Origin: a virus
DNA length: 27,771 nt
Direction: 5' to 3' (one strand)
IMG/VR virus record: IMGVR_UViG_3300008108_000266
Span: 1 to 27,771 of that record
Shown here piece after piece: positions 23,503 to 27,771 of this stretch. Within the stretch, counting starts at the first letter, position 1. Each line of letters starts with the position of its first letter. The notes beneath the pieces are model-generated. The model was not told the DNA's origin and ran no database searches. It saw only the letters and a list, made by a program, of their open reading frames with translations. The position numbers and the translations under genes are program-made.

Positions 23503-23811
23503 TTATTTCTTCCTAGCTTTTGCCTTCACTACAGGTTTGGCTTTAACTGTTACTTTTTTCTTCACTGCGCCGCCTTTTTTCATACCAGCAGGAGCACGTG
23601 CGGCCGCTATCAATTTTTCTTTGTAGCTAAGATTTTCATCTTGTTGTTTTTTCTTCCTTGCAGCTAGAGCCCTTGAAGCGCCTTCTTTATCTATTACGGA
23701 CCTTGCTACTTCAGCTAAGGGAGCCGTTGCTAATGAAAAAAAACCTTTTTTAGGAACAACAGCATTCGGGTTAGCAGGACCAGATGCAGTTGCAGTGTAA
23801 GTCTTTGGCAT
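23503..23811 (-). CDS. small very basic protein with GMKKGGAVKKK motif (1)
   Basis: This 102-residue protein has an excellent AGGAGATAGAT-ATG start. The N-terminal half is neutral and Ala/Pro-rich, with FFSLATAPLAEVARSVIDKE. The second half is helical and basic (ASRALAARKKKQQDENLSYK), then has GMKKGGAVKKK and a Lys/Ala/Val tail like that of H1 histones. The motif and its DNA are shared with the upstream neighbour at 23822-24088. Such tails suggest nucleic-acid binding, perhaps a packaged DNA-associated protein, but no family or function is established. It precedes the head-to-tail adaptor. Confidence 0.7.
   Translation of the reverse strand: MPKTYTATASGPANPNAVVPKKGFFSLATAPLAEVARSVIDKEGASRALAARKKKQQDENLSYKEKLIAAARAPAGMKKGGAVKKKVTVKAKPVVKAKARKK
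23551..23583 (-). repeat. 33-base direct repeat, copy 1
   Basis: This copy matches 23858-23890 in 32 of 33 bases by eye. Both encode MKKGGAVKKKV in the same frame of adjacent small basic genes. It suggests duplication or recombination between the two genes. Confidence 0.85.
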
Positions 23812-23821
23812 ATCTATCTCC

Positions 23822-24088
23822 TTATTTGGATTTTCTAGCCGCAGTTTTCTTAGCCGCTACTTTTTTCTTCACTGCCCCGCCTTTTTTCATGCCCACAGTA
23901 GGGCGCGCTGTTCGTTGCAGTTTTGCTGTGTACTCGGCTTGGGCCTGTTGTTCTCTTTGTTTTTTCGCCGAAGCAGCTGCTAATGCTTGGGCTTGAGCAG
24001 CTTGAGCGGCTTGAGCGGCTTTTTGAGGGGCCGTTATTGAATCTCCAAGTCTTTTAAGTGCTTTTTTAGCAAGGTCAAAACCAGCCAT
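23822..24088 (-). CDS. small very basic protein with GMKKGGAVKKK motif (2)
   Basis: The ATG at 24088 is chosen because AGGAGAGAAAC stands before it; a longer frame would reach into the upstream gene. The 88 residues begin MAGFDLAKKALKRLGDSI. A low-complexity Ala/Gln helix (AAQAAQAAQAQALAAASAKK) follows, then GMKKGGAVKKK and a Lys/Ala tail. The composition suggests a coiled coil plus a nucleic-acid-binding tail. It shares the motif, its DNA and the stop/ribosome-site junction sequence with the downstream neighbour, so the pair may be a tandem duplication whose first halves have diverged. No named family is recognised. Confidence 0.7.
   Translation of the reverse strand: MAGFDLAKKALKRLGDSITAPQKAAQAAQAAQAQALAAASAKKQREQQAQAEYTAKLQRTARPTVGMKKGGAVKKKVAAKKTAARKSK
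23858..23890 (-). repeat. 33-base direct repeat, copy 2
   Basis: See copy 1 at 23551-23583. The single difference is a synonymous G/C change in a Gly codon (GGC against GGG). The two copies start 307 bases apart. Confidence 0.85.
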
Positions 24089-24098
24089 GTTTCTCTCC

Positions 24099-24422
24099 TT
24101 ATTTGCAAACAGCGCCGCCAGATTTGTAGCGCTGGCCTTTTGACGCACTGAATTTCTTCTGATTCAACCCCGCCTTGCCGCTGTGTTTAACACTGGGTGG
24201 CTTCGTCTCTTTAATCATCTTGCCGATATCCGGATCACGACGATCTGGAGTTACTGCATCGCCTACACGATTGATAGAACCGCCACTGCCAAACTTCATG
24301 CCCTTACTGGTCTTGCTAAATTTCTTAGCAACCTTTGTCGGAATGCCAACCTTTTTCGCAAAAGCCGGATTATGCGCCGCCGCATCCATTAATTTCTTCT
24401 GCTTTGCACTTTTAGCTGGCAT
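24099..24422 (-). CDS. small basic protein ending in GGAVCK
   Basis: The 107-residue protein starts behind GGAGATCAGAA. Its N-terminus MPAKSAKQKKLMDAAAHNPA followed by FAKKVGIPTKVAKKF resembles a motif I recall in many phage small proteins (AxxNPxFAKKVGIP), and distantly DUF3008-type proteins. The middle is Gly/Ser and Lys-rich, with KGMKFGSGGSINRVGDAVTP. The C-terminus is QRYKSGGAVCK, a variant of the Gly-Gly-Val motif of its neighbours. It is strongly basic with no membrane segment. A nucleic-acid or capsid-interior role is possible. The gene overlaps the upstream coiled-coil gene by 11 bases. Confidence 0.72.
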   Translation of the reverse strand: MPAKSAKQKKLMDAAAHNPAFAKKVGIPTKVAKKFSKTSKGMKFGSGGSINRVGDAVTPDRRDPDIGKMIKETKPPSVKHSGKAGLNQKKFSASKGQRYKSGGAVCK

Positions 24423-24654
24423 TTCTGATCTCCATTAAACGGTCTAGTTTTACGTCTAATCGGTCAAGACGATCTAATACTCGATTGATGTCCGCATGAA
24501 CTTCCGCCTTGGTGACATATTCTTTCGCAATCTCTTCACGAGTGCGATTTAGAAGCACTTGCAGCCGATGGACCTCGGCTGATTTTTCTTTCAGTATCCA
24601 GCTCACTAACCCGAGCAATACTGAAAGTACTGTATTCCATACCATGACTTCCAT
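24412..24654 (-). CDS. small membrane-anchored coiled-coil protein
   Basis: The 80-residue protein has one N-terminal membrane segment (about 5-21, VWNTVLSVLLGLVSWIL). A long charged helix follows (about 22-78) with heptad-like Leu/Val spacing (INRVLDRLDRLDVKLDRLME). The topology resembles small phage membrane proteins with a cytoplasmic or periplasmic coil. XhlA-like proteins have the reverse order, so I do not assign that family. The start is either Met1, one base after the previous stop, or Met4 behind GGAAGTC; neither has a strong ribosome site. Its place among basic proteins in the head-tail region, away from the lysis genes, is odd. Function unknown. Confidence 0.7.
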   Translation of the reverse strand: MEVMVWNTVLSVLLGLVSWILKEKSAEVHRLQVLLNRTREEIAKEYVTKAEVHADINRVLDRLDRLDVKLDRLMEIRNAS

Positions 24655-24655
24655 C

Positions 24656-24943
24656 TCAGCATTTCCACCGTTTACGGGCTTGTCTCAAGCGGCTATTTGG
24701 ATCAGCCGCCGCCTTTGGAAATTGCTTCATCTGGCCTTCACTACGAGCGCAATAAGACTTCCTTCTCGACGCGCGCGCGGGAGAAGGATTGTCTTCAGTA
24801 ACCGCAGTCTTCAGCTTGCTGCCGGGGTTGGCACGACGGTAGGCTTTTACGCCTTGCTCCGTCATACCCGCCCCGGACTTAGTCGGGCGAAAATTGCCTG
24901 ACTTGACCGAAGTTGCAATCGGTTTTTCGCGCTTGCGAGGCAT
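24656..24943 (-). CDS. small conserved-type basic protein ending RKRWKC
   Basis: The 95-residue protein begins PRKREKPIATSVKSGNFRPT and contains GAGMTEQGVKAYRRANPGSK. It then has RRKSYCARSEGQMKQFPKAA and ends in a basic run RLRQARKRWKC. I recall a family (probably DUF6321, not checked) with the same RKSFCARxxG...ARRRWKC layout in many marine and freshwater phages and some myoviruses. Two Cys, one central and one terminal, could bind metal or form a bond. The start has no visible ribosome site and lies 3 bases after the previous stop, which suggests coupled translation. Role unknown; basic charge suggests DNA or RNA contact. Confidence 0.8.
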   Translation of the reverse strand: MPRKREKPIATSVKSGNFRPTKSGAGMTEQGVKAYRRANPGSKLKTAVTEDNPSPARASRRKSYCARSEGQMKQFPKAAADPNSRLRQARKRWKC

Positions 24944-24946
24944 GAT

Positions 24947-25219
24947 TTAGCAAATGCGAGTCTTCTTGCCGCGCGCAGCGCCATTGCCACGCGACTGAAC
25001 CATGCCGCCGCTGGCATAACCCATTGCCATTTTTTTGCGTGGGCTAACAGCGCCCCCCGCTGCATAGCCCATCATGCCGCCGCCCATTTTTTTCATGGGC
25101 ATAGCGTCCATTTCATACATGTCGTCGCCTTCCATGCCCATTTTGGTGGACTTGGCCAGCTTCACGCCTTTATTCATCGACATGCCCGACTTCTTGCGCT
25201 TCTTGTTCATCTTCATCAT
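24947..25219 (-). CDS. Met/Lys/Gly-rich small basic protein
   Basis: The 90-residue protein is preceded by AGGAGCCGAATC. It is extremely rich in Met, Lys and Gly. It opens MMKMNKKRKKSGMSMNKGVK, has an acidic patch EGDDMYEMDAM in the middle, and two copies of a Gly motif (MGYAAGGAV and MGYASGGMV). The end is GAARGKKTRIC with a terminal Cys. Low complexity rules out a confident fold. The MGYAxGG motif recurs in variant form in neighbouring genes and in the large internal virion protein, hinting at a shared partner. I recall similar Gly-Gly-Met/Val tails in phage small proteins but no known function. Confidence 0.7.
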   Translation of the reverse strand: MMKMNKKRKKSGMSMNKGVKLAKSTKMGMEGDDMYEMDAMPMKKMGGGMMGYAAGGAVSPRKKMAMGYASGGMVQSRGNGAARGKKTRIC

Positions 25220-25230
25220 GATTCGGCTCC

Positions 25231-25512
25231 TTATGCCCAGAAGAATGTGGCAGAAATAACGTCCGTTAAATCTGCATACGCCCCGCTTTTAAACAAAATA
25301 CCATCCTCTGGCAGTGACATATAAATGGCACTGCTACCCGCAGGAACGTCGATTTTGTACAAGACGGTGCCACCACTGCCGCCGTCTTTAATTACAACTT
25401 CGCCCACACCTGCATCTGGAGACACATATATGGCCTTGATACGAGTCCGGCCAGTAAAAATGTTCCCGTCAGCATCTAGATAGGTACTCTGTAAATCGCT
25501 CATGTATCCCAT
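25231..25512 (-). CDS. small beta-rich virion protein (93 residues)
   Basis: A strong AGGAGGTCGCC site fixes the ATG at 25512 rather than the one three codons later. The product contains DADGNIFTGRTRIKAIYVSP, VVIKDGGSGGTVLYKIDVPA and AIYMSLPEDGILFKSGAYAD, a pattern of short strands and tight turns like a jelly-roll or Ig-type decoration protein. It ends LTDVISATFFWA. No Cys, membrane segment or catalytic motif is seen. Its place right after a similar-sized structural gene and close to the capsid gene suggests a head decoration or accessory protein. That is an inference; the family is only vaguely familiar. Confidence 0.72.
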   Translation of the reverse strand: MGYMSDLQSTYLDADGNIFTGRTRIKAIYVSPDAGVGEVVIKDGGSGGTVLYKIDVPAGSSAIYMSLPEDGILFKSGAYADLTDVISATFFWA

Positions 25513-25525
25513 GGCGACCTCCTAA

Positions 25526-25966
25526 TTAGGCAGCGGTAGTAAACGTGATCGACGCAGCCAAGGTGCAGAAAGCGTATGCAAACCAGTTAGTGCCGTCACT
25601 CACCAGATCAACACGATCACCGGCAACCGAAGAACTTGCCACAAAAGTAATAGTGTCATCACTTGTACCAGTATCACCAGCTGCACCAGCGGCATTGAAC
25701 TGCATACCCTTGATGATGTTCGCGCCACCATTGGTTACAACGGTGTACGCAGTACCAACCGGTGCTGTTTTAACAATAAAAGTAAAGCGCAGACCGGCCG
25801 CTGGAAGAGGCAACGTCGTTGCAAATTCAGAAGCAGCGTCTAAGAAAATGGTCTTCCCGCTATCAGCAGCGGTCAAAGTGCTTGCAGCGGTTTTGGTAGT
25901 TACAGCGACAGGACCGATAAAGCCGTTATCAGAGATAACCGGACCGGTGAAGGTAGTATTTGCCAT
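25526..25966 (-). CDS. small structural protein after capsid gene (146 residues)
   Basis: The protein starts NTTFTGPVISDNGFIGPVAV, a module I recall from virion proteins and fibre N-termini of environmental phages. It continues with Thr/Ala/Gly-rich strands (LTAADSGKTIFLDAASEFAT, LRFTFIVKTAPVGTAYTVVT) and ends FVASSSVAGDRVDLVSDGTN with an aromatic finish. GAGG lies 5 bases before the ATG. It is the first gene after the capsid terminator and has a structured 148-base leader, so it may be separately controlled. The likely role is a capsid decoration or minor structural protein. It is not an enzyme as far as can be seen. Confidence 0.75.
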   Translation of the reverse strand: MANTTFTGPVISDNGFIGPVAVTTKTAASTLTAADSGKTIFLDAASEFATTLPLPAAGLRFTFIVKTAPVGTAYTVVTNGGANIIKGMQFNAAGAAGDTGTSDDTITFVASSSVAGDRVDLVSDGTNWFAYAFCTLAASITFTTAA

Positions 25967-25987
25967 GTTGTCCTCACATGCGAGTTA

Positions 25988-26032
25988 GGTGTATTCGTCT
26001 GCATGTCGTCAGCCGGGTCTGTCGAATACACC
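25988..26032 (-). promoter_or_regulatory. 10-bp inverted repeat in leader of 25526-25966
   Basis: GGTGTATTCG (25988-25997) and CGAATACACC (26023-26032) are perfect inverted repeats with a 25-base spacer. In the leader RNA the spacer also contains ACATGC (from 26001-26006), which can pair with GCATGT (from 25976-25981) lying just before the GAGG ribosome site. This would form an H-type pseudoknot. It could equally be a protein-binding site. Function is unknown. Confidence 0.5.
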
Positions 26033-26046
26033 GGAAAGTCCCGGAA

Positions 26047-26073
26047 TATTGGCAATATACACCATTGCCAATA
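26047..26073 (-). repeat. 10-bp inverted repeat downstream of the terminator
   Basis: TATTGGCAAT and ATTGCCAATA are perfect inverted repeats with a 7-base loop. They lie just past the terminator in transcription order. They could be a second hairpin of a tandem terminator, an RNase-resistance element or an operator near a promoter. Confidence 0.6.
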
Positions 26074-26076
26074 AAA

Positions 26077-26102
26077 GAAAAGGGGCCAATTGGCCCCTTT
26101 TC
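26077..26102 (-). terminator. rho-independent terminator after major capsid gene
   Basis: A perfect 26-base palindrome has a GGGGCC stem, an AATT centre and A/T ends. On the minus strand the GC stem is followed by TTTTCTTTTATT. It starts 12 bases past the capsid stop codon. It probably isolates or attenuates expression so that capsid protein is made in excess over downstream genes. The palindrome is symmetric, but the opposite direction has a shorter T run. Confidence 0.85.
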
Positions 26103-26114
26103 TCGTTCTCCTTA

Positions 26115-27038
26115 TTAGGCAGGAGTGTAGCCTTCCGAACCCCAGATTGCTCTTGGGTCAGACCAGCCGAAGCTGTAACGCTCACGAGCCTTGTACCGGA
26201 CGTTACCCGTATCGAAATCACCTTCAAAGGCGGTCTTGATATTGGAACGCTGGAACATCTTCAGGCCGTTCGGTGCATCGGTCATCAGGAACCATGCGTC
26301 CGGATCGGTCAGGAAGTGGTTCACGAAGTAACCTTCTGGAACCATGCCCATGGACTTGATGGCGTTGATGTCGTTATCTGCGGTCTCGGTGCGCAGGGTC
26401 GATTTCATCAGGCGCTCTGCGGTAAATTGCAGTTCCTTAGGAATGATCATGCGACGGACCGACAGAGCGACCTTCAGGCCACGTTCGTCGGTGAAACCAG
26501 CGACATCGATGATGCCCTGTTCAAGCGAGGTCTCATTCAAGTCAGCGGCCGTTCCCGGCACGTTGCTGAAGTTTGGACCCAGTGCGGTTGGGTGGTTAGC
26601 GTTACACAGGGAAACGCCGTCACCGCCGTTGTAAGGACCAGTGGTGTTGAACGCATTGTTCAGCACCGAAGCGGCCTTCACTTGCTTGGTGTAAGACATC
26701 GAACGAGCCAACGCCTTGGTGTAGCGCGACGACAGACGGTCATAGAGGTTATCCTCAATGGCCTCTTCGGTCAGGGCGAACGCCAGAGCGACGGTTTCGT
26801 GGGTGTAACGAGCCGTGAACGATTCCTGTGCCGAGTCGTAGTTAACGCCAGCACCTTCGTTCTTGGTCGGGGCTTCGCCGAAGCCGGTCAGCATGACCTC
26901 TTCTTCGAAGGCACGATCAGACGATTCAATTGAGAAAATCGCCTCGTGCTCGTTTTCATAGCGCTTGTACTCCATCCCGAACAGAGCGTTCAGGCCGGGT
27001 TCTAGCTCTTTTACAAGTTGCGAACGAGAAATAGCCAT
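26115..27038 (-). CDS. major capsid protein, HK97-like
   Basis: The 307-residue protein is preceded by AGGAGCTAAATC, a strong ribosome site. It begins ISRSQLVKELEPGLNALFGM, followed by EYKRYENEHEAIFSIESSDR and EEEVMLTGFGEAPTKNEGAG. It has the repeated helix-strand pattern of HK97-fold major capsid proteins (SFTARYTHETVALAFALTEE, LYDRLSSRYTKALARSMSYT, KAASVLNNAF). The C-terminal part contains IPKELQFTAERLMKS and ends REERYSFGWSDPRAIWGSEG-like sequence typical of these proteins. It should form the icosahedral shell. I recognise the YTHETVALxFAxTEExxxDNLYDxLSxRY signature from environmental phages. The terminator directly behind it agrees with high-level expression. Confidence 0.9.
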   Translation of the reverse strand: MAISRSQLVKELEPGLNALFGMEYKRYENEHEAIFSIESSDRAFEEEVMLTGFGEAPTKNEGAGVNYDSAQESFTARYTHETVALAFALTEEAIEDNLYDRLSSRYTKALARSMSYTKQVKAASVLNNAFNTTGPYNGGDGVSLCNANHPTALGPNFSNVPGTAADLNETSLEQGIIDVAGFTDERGLKVALSVRRMIIPKELQFTAERLMKSTLRTETADNDINAIKSMGMVPEGYFVNHFLTDPDAWFLMTDAPNGLKMFQRSNIKTAFEGDFDTGNVRYKARERYSFGWSDPRAIWGSEGYTPA

Positions 27039-27051
27039 GATTTAGCTCCTA

Positions 27052-27642
27052 TTACGGTGACGGTGCGGTGTTAGCAACACCGGCACTGCCATACAGATGG
27101 CAATTAATCTTTACAATTGCTTGGGTGTAGTTCGTGCCCAAGGAATTGCCCGGAATGGTATACAGGCCCACCAGAGTCAGTACCAACGCTGCATCTTCTG
27201 CAATCGTGGACGAGTCCAGTTCCGTTGCCGACACACCGGTCACGTTGCTACCAGCGGTGTAAGCAATATTTGCCTGTTTGCCAAAATCAGCCTGAACGAT
27301 GTCTTCGTCAGCCTGAATCGTGAACAACTGATTCGGGTCATCGATGACTTCGGCAGTGATTTGGCCGGTTGTGATATTAACCGAACCGGGGTAGTAGTTA
27401 CTCCAAGTCGGTTTGCCAGAGGTGGGGTCAACATAGTTACAGCCATTGAAGACACCAACTGCCACAGTGTGCAGAGTGGAATCATATTTGACAATGTAAC
27501 CATTTTTCAGTGTGACTAGATCACCTTGATAAATAGCGCCTGATTGGTTGTCCGCGATGAGATAACCGTACTGCTTCTGTGCACCAGTAGCAGACAGGTT
27601 ACCCATGGGGCGGAGACCATAGGCTTTATCTACGTTTGCCAT
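27052..27642 (-). CDS. head structural protein upstream of capsid gene
   Basis: The 196-residue protein follows AGGAGCTACAC-ATG. It begins NVDKAYGLRPMGNLSATGAQ and continues QKQYGYLIADNQSGAIYQGD, with a segment VGVFNGCNYVDPTSGKPTWS. It then runs through strand-rich sequence (EVIDDPNQLFTIQADEDIVQ) to a Thr/Asn-rich end. I recall the KAxGLRPxxxxxG...NQxxxIYxGDxVxxxxxG layout from head-associated or decoration proteins encoded next to capsid genes in environmental phages. Its place just before the major capsid gene suggests a decoration or head-stabilising protein. No protease or scaffold motif is seen. Confidence 0.78.
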   Translation of the reverse strand: MANVDKAYGLRPMGNLSATGAQKQYGYLIADNQSGAIYQGDLVTLKNGYIVKYDSTLHTVAVGVFNGCNYVDPTSGKPTWSNYYPGSVNITTGQITAEVIDDPNQLFTIQADEDIVQADFGKQANIAYTAGSNVTGVSATELDSSTIAEDAALVLTLVGLYTIPGNSLGTNYTQAIVKINCHLYGSAGVANTAPSP

Positions 27643-27669
27643 GTGTAGCTCCTAAAGGGTTATGTAGTC

Positions 27670-27771
27670 TTAACGACTACCGAAAGTAGTGCGAGTGCTC
27701 CGTTCTGGAGCCTGTATCCGCATCGTCGAGTGAGCGTTTTCACGCATCAACTCATTGTCTACCGCTTGAAT
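27670..27771 (-). CDS. C-terminal end of an unknown protein (partial)
   Basis: An open frame enters from the window edge and ends at a TAA at 27670-27672, giving 33 residues: polar, with MRENAHSTMRIQAPERSTRT near the end. The 27 bases up to the next ATG hold that gene's ribosome site. By position it could be a scaffold, protease or other head gene, but the fragment is too short to name. Confidence 0.6.
   Translation of the reverse strand: MQAVDNELMRENAHSTMRIQAPERSTRTTFGSR

Noticed and set aside
24089-24148. N-terminal extension of the gene at 23822-24088
   Set aside because: The extension overlaps the end of the upstream gene, and the internal ATG has a strong ribosome site.
26041-26076. 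Possible promoter TTGGCA with TATTCC 17 bases on (minus strand)
   Set aside because: Both boxes are poor and lie inside the hairpin, so the match is easily chance.
25989-26933. Plus-strand open frame of 314 codons opposite the capsid gene
   Set aside because: It lies wholly antisense to a well-supported capsid gene, has no sensible ribosome site or domain, and its length is explained by the codon bias of the capsid gene.
1-27771. tRNA genes, CRISPR arrays, insertion sequences, integrase or attachment sites
   Set aside because: I looked for them on both strands and saw none; almost all sequence is accounted for by minus-strand genes.

Overview
The window is part of the genome of a tailed phage. 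Every gene I can support lies on the minus strand, packed head to tail with short gaps or overlaps, so transcription runs from high to low coordinates. A lambdoid-type Rz/Rz1 spanin pair, two lipobox lipoproteins and a GH19 endolysin point to a Gram-negative host. P22 gp4/T7 gp11-like tail adaptors and a P22 gp10/T7 gp12-like tail hub point to podovirus morphology. Many small proteins have the look of phages known mainly from aquatic viromes; that last point is my recollection of these families, not a search result. Terminase, portal, replication and integration genes are not in the window.

Layout in transcription order. (1) Head block, 27771-26115: the C-terminal tail of an unknown protein, a structural protein, then the major capsid protein, closed by a strong rho-independent terminator (26077-26102). 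(2) A 148-base leader (25967-26114), the longest non-coding stretch, with three inverted repeats. (3) A run of small genes, 25966-23503: two small beta-rich structural proteins, then six small proteins, most very basic and several carrying a Gly-Gly-Val type motif. (4) Connector and neck block, 23499-20315: two adaptor-fold proteins separated by a zinc-ribbon protein and a small structural protein, followed by accessory structural proteins. (5) Appendage block, 20300-15121: a two-tier repeat protein, a 1105-residue LamG-containing tail fibre and its probable assembly chaperone. (6) Lysis block, 15120-12368: eight heavily overlapping membrane, secreted or muralytic proteins. (7) Second appendage block, 12365-5500: a fibre, an Asp-box beta-propeller, the tail hub and a further structural protein. 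(8) Internal virion (ejection) proteins, 5460-1, the last one running off the window.

Most notable observations. The 490-residue protein at 18828-20300 is built from seventeen or eighteen exactly 20-residue units followed by eleven exactly 11-residue Trp units. The gene at 14434-15120 seems to start at AUU behind an ideal Shine-Dalgarno site. A beta module is shared between the tail hub and a tail fibre, and another is inserted into a tail adaptor. The small basic proteins show signs of local duplication. No integrase, CRISPR array, tRNA or insertion sequence was seen, and no non-coding stretch exceeds 300 bases.
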